Of a DNA stretch of 16,130 bases, positions 6,378 through 12,257 are shown piece after piece. A program made the translations under genes and the position numbers. A model generated the notes under the pieces. That model did not search any database, was not told the origin of the DNA, and saw only the letters and a program-made list of their open reading frames with translations. Positions within the stretch are counted from its first letter, which is position 1. Each line of letters starts with the position of its first letter. The stretch is from an uncultured Collinsella sp. (GTDB lineage Bacteria > Actinomycetota > Coriobacteriia > Coriobacteriales > Coriobacteriaceae). The DNA lies in NCBI GenBank assembly GCA_902489945.1, contig CABUBZ010000047.1:1-16130 (forward strand). Reading direction: 5' to 3'.

Positions 6378-6504
6378 GGGGCCCTACAGGGTAAAGCTCT
6401 GAAAACGTCCTCGGACATGCATGAAACCCCCGCTGCGCACTTCGTGCGGCGGGGGTTTCATGCGTCCTGCGGATAGTTTTCAGAGCTTTACCCTGTAGGG
6501 CCCC
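6378..6504 (+). repeat. Nested inverted-repeat element C, 3' of pta
   Basis: Outer arms of 29 nt (6378-6406 and 6476-6504) are perfectly complementary and enclose a 69 bp core. The core continues the stem almost without break: TCC/GGA, GGAC (6413-6416) with GTCC (6464-6467), and a perfect 15 bp stem (6419-6433 with 6449-6463), capped by CGCAC-ttc-GTGCG. The whole 127 nt could fold as one hairpin. The arms are unrelated to those of elements A and B, but spacer length and position after a stop codon match. Core-edge similarity to A and B is weak (GTCC on the left, TGCGGA on the right). The arm can also fold on itself through CCCT-ac-AGGG. Confidence 0.92.
6419..6463. terminator. Bidirectional terminator-like hairpin in the core of element C
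   Basis: A perfect 15 bp stem, GCATGAAACCCCCGC (6419-6433) with its complement (6449-6463), plus an apical CGCAC-ttc-GTGCG, carries AAA before the C-run and TTT after the G-run. This is a common form of bidirectional intrinsic terminator. It lies between convergent pta and ackA genes, although the first ackA copy already has its own terminator at 6654-6685. The T-run is only three bases long. Confidence 0.5.
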
Positions 6505-6653
6505 TGCCGCCACGTGGCAGTCAGGGTATCTGGAGTGGACGGCGGCTTGGCTACGAGCTGGGGCTGAGAATCCTGAACGAATGGGTGTCGTTGCTGAAAG
6601 AGCAGGCGTTGCTGGTGACGATCACTTTGGGACTGGAATTTCCGCCTACTAGT
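6505..6653. other. Unassigned intergenic stretch between element C and the ackA terminator
   Basis: About 150 bp with no gene, promoter or repeat that can be supported. A 10 bp palindrome GCCACGTGGC lies at 6509-6518. One plus-strand frame stays open across the stretch but runs on through the ackA terminator and into antisense ackA sequence, and it has no recognisable motif or ribosome site, so it is not called as a gene. Confidence 0.4.
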
Positions 6654-6685
6654 AAAAAAGCCTCCGGAGCTGTTGCTCTGAAGGC
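6654..6685 (-). terminator. Intrinsic terminator of the first acetate kinase gene
   Basis: On the minus strand an 11 bp stem (6685-6675 with 6670-6660; one A-C mismatch and one G-U pair) with a 4 nt loop is followed directly by six T (6659-6654). It sits about 26 nt past the ackA stop. This is a textbook Rho-independent terminator. Confidence 0.9.
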
Positions 6686-6711
6686 CTGTCGTTTACTTGC
6701 AAATGCGCGCG

Positions 6712-7890
6712 TTAGTTGCTCTTGGTCAGACGCTCGACGTCGTGGGCGATCATGTATTCCTCGTCGGTGGGGATGACCATGACCGTGACGGAAGAGCCGG
6801 CGGCGCTGATGACCTGCGGGCCGTTGCCCACGGCCTCGCGGTTCTTGTTGTTGTCGATGCGCACGCCCAGCCACTCAAAGCAGTCGCAGAAGGCCTTGCG
6901 GATCGACCAGTCATTCTCGCCGATGCCGGCGGTAAAGGTGATGGTATCCACGCCCGCCATGGAGGCGATCATGGAACCGGCCTGCTGCATGGCCTTGTAG
7001 GCGAACATGTCGAAGGCGAGCAGGCAACGCTCGTCGCCCTCGGAAGCGCGCGTGCGAATGTCGCGGGCGTCGTTGGAGATGCCCGAGATGGCAAGCAGAC
7101 CGGACTGCTTGTTCATCATGTCGTCGACTTCCTGATAGCTGTAGCCACCCTCGCGCTGCAGGTAGCACACGGTGGCCGGGTCGATGGAACCGCAACGGGT
7201 ACCCATCATCAGGCCGTCGAGCGGGGTGAGGCCCATGGTGGTATCGCGGCACACGCCGTCCTCGATAGCGGCGAGCGAGGCACCGTTGCCCAAGTGGCAC
7301 GACAGCAGACGGTGGCAGCGCGTGCCCAGAATCTCCTTGGCCATCATCCACTCGTAACGGTGGCTCGTGCCGTGGGCGCCGTACTTGCGCACGTGATACT
7401 TGTCGCACACGTCCTTGGGCAGTGCGTAGGTATAGGCGACCTCGGGCATGGTCATGTGGAACGACGTATCGAAGACGGCCACGTTGGGCAGCTCCGGATA
7501 CTTCTCGCGGCAATACTCAATCGCTGCGGCCTCGCCGTAGTTGTGCAGCGGAGCGAGCGGCGCCACCTCGAGGATCTTGGCCATGACCTCATCGTCGACG
7601 ACCGCGGAATCATCGAAGTACCAGCCGCCCTGAACGATGCGGTGGCCGATGCCATCGATCGTAAAGTCGGTCTTCTCGAGCTCCTCGAGCACGCGCGCGA
7701 TAGCCGAGCGGTGGTCGGGGAAAGGAATCTCCTCGGTCTGCTTGACGCCACCGTTCTCGGAATGGCCAAAGATACCCATCTCCAAGCCGATACGCTCGCA
7801 GTTACCCTTGGCGAAAACCTCGCGGGTATCGGTGTCCAAAAGCTGATATTTAAGGCTCGAGCTGCCGGCGTTGACAACAAGTACGTTCAT
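6712..7890 (-). CDS. ackA: Acetate kinase, copy 1
   Basis: A 392-residue ASKHA-fold kinase that transfers phosphate between acetyl phosphate and ADP, giving acetate and ATP. All key positions of the Methanosarcina enzyme are present: Asn7, Ser10, Ser12 and Lys14 in NAGSSSLK; Arg84 in GHRIVQGG; His116 in APLHN; Asp141 in VFDTSFH; His173 in AHGTSH; GNG (201-203); Arg232 in MGTRCGSIDP; TAGIGEN for adenosine; and Glu377/378 near the end. The usual GHRVVHGG has Gln for the second His. AAGGAG precedes the ATG. It is tandem with copy 2, with a terminator between them, so it probably has its own promoter. It is the more canonical of the two copies. Confidence 0.95.
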   Translation of the reverse strand: MNVLVVNAGSSSLKYQLLDTDTREVFAKGNCERIGLEMGIFGHSENGGVKQTEEIPFPDHRSAIARVLEELEKTDFTIDGIGHRIVQGGWYFDDSAVVDDEVMAKILEVAPLAPLHNYGEAAAIEYCREKYPELPNVAVFDTSFHMTMPEVAYTYALPKDVCDKYHVRKYGAHGTSHRYEWMMAKEILGTRCHRLLSCHLGNGASLAAIEDGVCRDTTMGLTPLDGLMMGTRCGSIDPATVCYLQREGGYSYQEVDDMMNKQSGLLAISGISNDARDIRTRASEGDERCLLAFDMFAYKAMQQAGSMIASMAGVDTITFTAGIGENDWSIRKAFCDCFEWLGVRIDNNKNREAVGNGPQVISAAGSSVTVMVIPTDEEYMIAHDVERLTKSN

Positions 7891-8003
7891 GAGACTCCTT
7901 CGTGATTACAGTACGGTCGGCAAACCCATAAGGCGGCCGTATCCTTAATAAGAAGTTATCAGAATTCAATAAATATCTATTAAACTCTTCGCTCAAAGTG
8001 CAT
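7891..8003 (-). promoter_or_regulatory. AT-rich upstream region of ackA copy 1, probable promoter
   Basis: The 113 bp between the copy 2 terminator and the copy 1 start is strikingly AT-rich in its distal half (about 7945-7990). A -10-like TATTAA lies at 7950-7945 on the minus strand, with TTTATT 17 bp upstream as a weak -35. Several other hexamer pairs are possible. Because a terminator closes the upstream copy, a promoter is expected here, but the exact site cannot be fixed. Confidence 0.4.
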
Positions 8004-8040
8004 AAAAGGGGGCTGAACGGCACAAGGCCATCCAGTCCCC
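8004..8040 (-). terminator. Intrinsic terminator of acetate kinase copy 2
   Basis: On the minus strand a 14 bp stem (8040-8027 with 8021-8008; two G-U pairs and one mismatch) with a 5 nt loop is followed by TTTTA. It begins 14 nt after the copy 2 stop. This makes the two acetate kinase genes separate transcription units, apart from any read-through. Confidence 0.85.
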
Positions 8041-8054
8041 TCCCCTTGCATCAA

Positions 8055-9233
8055 TTACTTACCGTTAACGATGCGCTCGACGTCGGAAGCGATCATAAAC
8101 TCCTCGTCCGTGGGGATGACGAAGATCTTGACCTTGGAATCCTTGGCGGACAGGCACCAAGCGCCGTCGCCGCGCAGGGCGTTGCGGGCATGGTCCATCT
8201 TGACGCCCATAAAGGCCAGACGGTCGGCCACGCCAGCGCGGACAGCCGGAGCGTGCTCGCCGATACCGGCGGTAAAGACGAGCGTGTCCATGCCGCACAT
8301 GGAGGTTGCCATCTCGGCTGCCTTGGCGGCAATCTTGTAGACGAACATATCGAAGGCGAGCTGAGCCTCGGGGTCGCCGGCGGCGGCGAGCTCCTCGACG
8401 TTACGGCAGTCGTTGGTCTTGCCGCCGGTCACGGCCATGAGGCCGGACTTCTTGTTCATCATCTCGTCGACCTCGTCGAAGGTGTAGCCACCCTCGCGCT
8501 GCAGATAGCACACGGTAGCCGGGTCGATGGAACCGCAGCGGGTGCCCATCATGACGCCGTCGAGCGGGGTGAGGCCCATGGTGGTGTCCATGCACTTGCC
8601 GTCCTCGATGGCGCACAAGGAAGCGCCGGAGCCGATGTGGCACACGACGACCTTGCGGGCCTCGCCGTTGGTCATCTCGGCAACCTTCTTGGAGATGTAG
8701 CGATAGCTGGTGCCGTGGGCGCCGTACTTGCGGATGTGCAGCTTGTCGCAGACGTCCTTGGGCAGGGCGTAAGTCTTGGCGACCTCGGGCATGTTGAAGT
8801 GGAAAGCGGTGTCGTAGACCGTGACGTTAGGCAGGTCGGGATACTGCTCCAGGCAGTACTCGATAACGTTGGCCTCGGGGTTGTTGTGCAGCGGAGCGAG
8901 CGGGGCGACCTCGCGGATCTTGGCAAGAACGTCCTCGTCGACGAGGGAGGAATCGCCAAAGTACCAACCGCCCTGAACGATGCGGTGGCCGATACCCTCG
9001 ATCTTGACGCCGTTGGCCTCGAGGTCCTTCAGGACAGCCTCGATGGCGACCTTGTGGTCGGGGAACTCGATGTTCTCGGTCACCTTCTTGGAGCCGTTGG
9101 CAGCATGCGTGAAGGTACCGCCGGTAAAGCAGACGCGCTCGCAGGAGCCCTTTGCGGACACCTTGTGGGACTTGGTATCGATGACCTGATACTTAAGGGT
9201 CGAAGATCCTGCGTTGACGACCAGAACGTTCAT
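8055..9233 (-). CDS. Acetate kinase paralogue, copy 2
   Basis: A 392-residue acetate/propionate-type kinase collinear with copy 1 and identical at more than half of the positions by eye. Shared are NAGSS-LK, GHRIVQGGWYF, APLHN, DTAFH and MGTRCGSIDPATVCYLQREGGY. It differs near the active site: AHGTSY has Tyr177 where copy 1 and most AckA have His; CHIGSGAS has Ser202 where the phosphate-loop Asn is usual; and TAGIGEH replaces GIGEN. The main catalytic Arg84, His116, Asp141, His173 and Arg232 remain, so it is probably active, perhaps with altered acyl-phosphate preference or kinetics. That is inference. AGGGAG precedes the ATG. A hairpin at 9287-9320 lies upstream. Confidence 0.9.
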   Translation of the reverse strand: MNVLVVNAGSSTLKYQVIDTKSHKVSAKGSCERVCFTGGTFTHAANGSKKVTENIEFPDHKVAIEAVLKDLEANGVKIEGIGHRIVQGGWYFGDSSLVDEDVLAKIREVAPLAPLHNNPEANVIEYCLEQYPDLPNVTVYDTAFHFNMPEVAKTYALPKDVCDKLHIRKYGAHGTSYRYISKKVAEMTNGEARKVVVCHIGSGASLCAIEDGKCMDTTMGLTPLDGVMMGTRCGSIDPATVCYLQREGGYTFDEVDEMMNKKSGLMAVTGGKTNDCRNVEELAAAGDPEAQLAFDMFVYKIAAKAAEMATSMCGMDTLVFTAGIGEHAPAVRAGVADRLAFMGVKMDHARNALRGDGAWCLSAKDSKVKIFVIPTDEEFMIASDVERIVNGK

Positions 9234-9286
9234 GTGTCTCCCTACTAACAGGCGGTGTGGCGCCGCCAGGTTACATACGCTTCAAT

Positions 9287-9320
9287 AATAAACCCAAACG
9301 CCCTCGCGCTCGGGTTTATT
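9287..9320. terminator. Hairpin between the MFS gene and acetate kinase copy 2
   Basis: A perfect 9 bp stem, AATAAACCC (9287-9295) with GGGTTTATT (9312-9320), has a 16 nt loop. It lies 34 nt past the MFS stop and 54 nt before the copy 2 start. The A-rich and T-rich ends make it terminator-like in both directions, and closing the MFS unit is the simplest reading. If a copy 2 promoter lies further upstream (an AT-rich TATATA sits at about 9327-9333), the hairpin would instead be in the leader of copy 2. Confidence 0.6.
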
Positions 9321-9353
9321 GCGTTGATATATAAGTTATCGATGCATGCATGC

Positions 9354-10514
9354 TCATGGTCTTCGACTTGTAAGGCGAAATAGCGCGGGGACATACGCCA
9401 GAGAAGAAATCCCAAGCGCAACAAGCAGCACAACCCGAATACCCACAACGCTACTCAACACAGCATTGAGCAGATAGAAAAGAACGGCGCCCACCGCCAC
9501 CATCTGGCTTTGAACCGAAATCAACGAACAGAGCATCGATGAATCGGCAGCATTTTGAAAAACTGAGTATTTGATCGGAGCAAATAACGAGTAGGCAACC
9601 GTCTGCAGCACATAGAAAACGGGCAACAGGTCAACCGGAATAAAAGGGGTTAAAAACAAAGCAGCTAGAATGAGACGGATGATGCCGCAAATACGCGCAA
9701 AAAGCCTCTTGTCGACATGAGCAATTACGCTGGGCACGATAAACCCTATGGAGGCGGAGACAAGGAGCTGGACCGCAATGGTCATGCCCGAAGCGACGGC
9801 ACCCATTCCACGGGCTGCGAGCAGCAGTGAGAAAAAATCTTCCAGAGCGACAAAAGCAAATGCCTGAGAACAGTCCATGACGAACGCCGAGCGAAGCGTG
9901 CCATTGCCCGCAATGGCAGTCCAAATCATCCTCGGGCTAATTTGGCTCATAGAAGCCGCAGCGCTACCTTTCCCTTTCGTTTCGGGAATGCAGGCAACGA
10001 CAAGTAACGTCAATACCATCGCAAAGATATCGGCCGAAAGGCCGATGAAATATGCACCTTCTGACGAGATGAAGCCGCCCACACACGCGGAAAGAGCATA
10101 AGATGCGTAAAAGACGAATCGCTCAACCACATTAAGCCTAACGAGCTGATCTTGGGAGACGGAATCGATATAGATTGCCTCAATAGAACCGCTCACGCAT
10201 GCGACGGCAAAACCCTTGAGGGCAAACGCACCTATCAAAAGCAGAGGAGATCGTATGAGGAGCAGGGCAGCGTAGTATCCGAGCATTCCCGCGATACCCA
10301 CCAGGCCACTTATCTTTCGCCCAAATCTATCGGCGATATAGCCGGTAGGAATCTCGAGAGCAAATTTGCTTACCTGGTACGCAATCATCATGCCAGAAAT
10401 CGCGACCATCGAGAATCCGACGAACTCAAGGTAAACCGTCAGAAAATACAAGATGGTGCTGAAGTTCGATAGGAAAACAAACGCCATATACAGCCAAACC
10501 GTACGGTTTTTCAT
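9354..10514 (-). CDS. Major facilitator superfamily transporter
   Basis: A 386-residue membrane transporter with about 12 hydrophobic segments. Motif A of the MFS, GYIADRFGRK (residues 58-67), lies between the second and third segments. Substrate cannot be read from sequence; drug or metabolite efflux is typical of such short MFS proteins beside a regulator. The start at 10514 is chosen because the minus strand carries a run of GGAGGAGGAG directly upstream at Shine-Dalgarno distance. A longer frame from 10583 would add 23 residues without such a site. It follows lysR on the same strand with a 117 bp gap containing a possible operator. Codon use is visibly less GC-rich than in the flanking housekeeping genes. 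Confidence 0.88.
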   Translation of the reverse strand: MKNRTVWLYMAFVFLSNFSTILYFLTVYLEFVGFSMVAISGMMIAYQVSKFALEIPTGYIADRFGRKISGLVGIAGMLGYYAALLLIRSPLLLIGAFALKGFAVACVSGSIEAIYIDSVSQDQLVRLNVVERFVFYASYALSACVGGFISSEGAYFIGLSADIFAMVLTLLVVACIPETKGKGSAAASMSQISPRMIWTAIAGNGTLRSAFVMDCSQAFAFVALEDFFSLLLAARGMGAVASGMTIAVQLLVSASIGFIVPSVIAHVDKRLFARICGIIRLILAALFLTPFIPVDLLPVFYVLQTVAYSLFAPIKYSVFQNAADSSMLCSLISVQSQMVAVGAVLFYLLNAVLSSVVGIRVVLLVALGISSLAYVPALFRLTSRRP

Positions 10515-10594
10515 ACTCCTCCTCCAAAGGCCGATAATCCAAGCCGAGGTCTCAAAAAGCATGAAGGCAAAACCGTCAGCCATACGTTACAAAT

Positions 10595-10613
10595 CGTCAA
10601 TATTCATTTGACG
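10595..10613. promoter_or_regulatory. Inverted repeat, possible LysR-type operator
   Basis: CGTCAA (10595-10600) and TTGACG (10608-10613) form a perfect inverted repeat separated by the 7 bp AT-rich TATTCAT. It sits in the gap between lysR and the MFS gene, about 80 bp before the MFS start. Interrupted dyads with AT-rich centres in such a place are typical of LysR-family binding sites, although the exact T-N11-A pattern is not met. The minus-strand TTGACG could also serve as a -35, but no good -10 follows. Confidence 0.4.
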
Positions 10614-10631
10614 GCACGAAGCCAAGCAACC

Positions 10632-11522
10632 TCAAGAAGCGAGATGGCGCAACAGGTGAAGAAATACCGTCTGATGCCGATCCGTCCAGGCGTTTTGCCG
10701 GTAGCAAAAATAGATAGGCAAGGTTACGTCGCGCGAGCCCTCAATGGAGCATTCGCTCACGTTGGATCCATCTGATGCAAGAGAGGAGCCAGAAAAGCTC
10801 AATATCAATCCCCCGCCTTGAAGAAACTCAATCTGTCTCTCGCTTCCATATTCGACATCACGAAAGCGGAAATTAACGAGTTGGGCCTCAGGGCACTGGT
10901 TGATTGCATTGAGACAGGGCGACAAGTTGATGGGGACAGCAAGCCTACCGCTCAATAGTTCACGAATGGTTATGGTGCCCCTGACACGATGGCCAACCGG
11001 ACACGAAAGAACCTTGAGCTCCTTTTCACCCAGGTATTTCGAACAAAGGGCGCTGCCCCGTGGCTTCTCGAATGAAATAGCCGCATCCGATATCCCGAGC
11101 AAAAGAGACTCAAAACACGTAGCCGTTGGCTGATGCCACACGTCGAGGTGAATCTGGGGGTGCGAACTCTCAAACGAGTCGTACCAGTTTTCGTCAAAAA
11201 GACGCCCCCGCCCATGAAGGCAGGGGGCGTAAAGACGAAAATGACCGTCGGGCGAAACACCCTGCCCCATCGACCGAGCGTAATTTTTGAGATCATCGAC
11301 TTGCGCGAGGATTACGCGCGCGCGTCCCGCAAACTCTCGCCCTGCAGGAGACAAAACGGCCTCGCCCGTCGACCGGTCGAGCAAAACGACCTGATACTCA
11401 GATTCCAGCTTCTTGATCGCCGACGAAACAGCCTGCGGACTCACATGAACGGCGCGAGCCGCCTTGCGCACGCCGCCATAATTCGCTACCGCTTGAAGAT
11501 ATTCGAGTTGAGACAACTGCAC
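10632..11522 (-). CDS. LysR family transcriptional regulator
   Basis: A 296-residue LysR-type regulator. The N-terminal winged helix-turn-helix is clear: LSQLEYLQAVANYGGVRKAA, then HVSPQAVSSAIKKLESEYQV with the recognition helix at about residues 28-40. The linker helix follows to about residue 85, and the rest is a periplasmic-binding-protein-like effector domain that is less typical. The start is taken as GTG at 11522 because GGAG lies 6 nt upstream; a TTG at 11540 would add six residues. It is followed on the same strand by the MFS gene, its likely target. It begins 41 bp after the HIT gene stop with no terminator visible. Composition is less GC-rich than in the genes upstream. A terminator-like hairpin lies inside the coding region. 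Confidence 0.9.
   Translation of the reverse strand: MQLSQLEYLQAVANYGGVRKAARAVHVSPQAVSSAIKKLESEYQVVLLDRSTGEAVLSPAGREFAGRARVILAQVDDLKNYARSMGQGVSPDGHFRLYAPCLHGRGRLFDENWYDSFESSHPQIHLDVWHQPTATCFESLLLGISDAAISFEKPRGSALCSKYLGEKELKVLSCPVGHRVRGTITIRELLSGRLAVPINLSPCLNAINQCPEAQLVNFRFRDVEYGSERQIEFLQGGGLILSFSGSSLASDGSNVSECSIEGSRDVTLPIYFCYRQNAWTDRHQTVFLHLLRHLAS
11188..11241 (-). terminator. Terminator-like nested hairpin inside the lysR reading frame
   Basis: On the minus strand ACGCCCCC (11230-11223) pairs with GGGGGCGT (11209-11202), and the stem is followed by CTTTTT, the form of an intrinsic terminator. A second perfect 8 bp repeat, TTTTCGTC (11188-11195) with GACGAAAA (11234-11241), encloses it. It falls at about codons 95-112 of lysR, at the start of the effector domain. 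The structure is seen; any effect on lysR and MFS expression is inference. Confidence 0.45.
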
Positions 11523-11563
11523 AGGTTTCTCCAAAGGCAATCAAGACGACGGGCCATACGATC

Positions 11564-11899
11564 TCAGATAAGGTTCTCGCCCAAGTTCTTGCCGCCGAGG
11601 ACGTGCATGTGGAAGTGCATGACGGTCTGGCCGGCGTTAACGCCCTTGTTGGAGATGACGCGGAAACCGTCCTCCAGGCCCTTGGCCTTAGCAACCTCCT
11701 GGATGGCATGGGCCATGGCGCCCATGGTCTCGGCAGGCACGTTATCAGCGATGTCGCTGTAGTGCTTCTTGGGGATCACGAGCGTATGAACCGGTGCCTG
11801 GGGATTGAGGTCATCGAACGCGATGACCTGGTCGTCCTCGTAGACAACAGTCGAGGGGATCTCGTGGTTGGCGATTTTACAGAAGATGCAATCACACAT
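11564..11899 (-). CDS. HIT family nucleotide hydrolase/transferase (HINT-like)
   Basis: A 111-residue histidine-triad protein. The catalytic motif is HFHMHVLGG (His95, His97, His99). The N-terminal CIFCKI (Cys4, Cys7) is the zinc-binding pair of the HINT branch. RVISNKGVNAGQTV (80-93) is the conserved stretch before the triad. HINT enzymes hydrolyse adenosine 5'-phosphoramidates and acyl-AMP species; the natural role is usually unclear. The ATG at 11899 is preceded by AAAGGA; a GTG at 11917 in the same frame has no site of its own. It lies 49 bp downstream of xseB on the same strand and may be part of the xseAB transcript. Confidence 0.94.
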   Translation of the reverse strand: MCDCIFCKIANHEIPSTVVYEDDQVIAFDDLNPQAPVHTLVIPKKHYSDIADNVPAETMGAMAHAIQEVAKAKGLEDGFRVISNKGVNAGQTVMHFHMHVLGGKNLGENLI

Positions 11900-11948
11900 G
11901 GCTGGTTCCTTTCTCACAGACCAAGGTAATTATATTTGGCCAGGATGG

Positions 11949-12215
11949 TTAGAACGAGAGGTTGTCGTCGATGTTGGCGGCTTCGCCGTCGGCGAGCACG
12001 TCGTTGCCGTTGACATCCTTAAGGAGCACCGAGACCTTCTGCTCGGCATCGGCCAGTCGGGTACGCAGGCTCTTGAGGAGCTCGACGCCGCGGGTGTAGC
12101 TCTCGAGCGATTCCTCGAGCTCCATGTCGCCCGACTCCAAGCTGCGGATAATGAGTTCCAGCTCCTGCGAGGCCTGCTTGTACGTAAGCTGCTCGACCGG
12201 GGTCTTCTCTGCCAT
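11949..12215 (-). CDS. xseB: Exodeoxyribonuclease VII small subunit
   Basis: An 88-residue XseB. It forms an antiparallel helical hairpin that coats the large subunit, in a complex that degrades single-stranded DNA to oligonucleotides. The core pattern is LTYKQASQELELIIRSLESG followed by MELEESLESYTRGVELLKSL, which is diagnostic for the family. A short acidic tail with no motif follows. AAAGGA lies upstream of the ATG. The gene starts 42 bp after the xseA stop, as usual for an xseAB operon. Confidence 0.96.
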   Translation of the reverse strand: MAEKTPVEQLTYKQASQELELIIRSLESGDMELEESLESYTRGVELLKSLRTRLADAEQKVSVLLKDVNGNDVLADGEAANIDDNLSF

Positions 12216-12257
12216 ATCTGTTTCCTTTCCTAAAGGTCTATCACTGTGAAACGCGGC

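Noticed and set aside
2575..6504. Elements A, B and C as copies of one insertion sequence or classical MITE
   Set aside because: The terminal arms have different sequences in each copy and no target-site duplications were seen, unlike a MITE with fixed ends. A non-classical mobile origin remains open in the findings.
6524..6776. A plus-strand open frame between element C and the acetate kinase region as a small or broken gene
   Set aside because: No start site with a ribosome-binding sequence, no recognisable motif, and it continues through a strong terminator into antisense ackA sequence.
3866..9248. Very long open frames antisense to glf (3866-5137) and to both acetate kinases (6697-7905, 7998-9248)
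   Set aside because: They mirror strongly supported genes on the other strand, have no ribosome sites, and read as low-complexity His/Val/Gly/Leu-rich protein typical of the complement of GC-biased codons.
9344..9353. GCATGCATGC as a regulatory palindrome
   Set aside because: A short simple repeat next to the MFS stop codon with no partner site or promoter context; chance is an adequate explanation.
10515..10583. N-terminal extension of the MFS transporter from 10583
   Set aside because: A strong GGAGGAGGAG ribosome site directly precedes the ATG at 10514, and motif A spacing is normal from that start.
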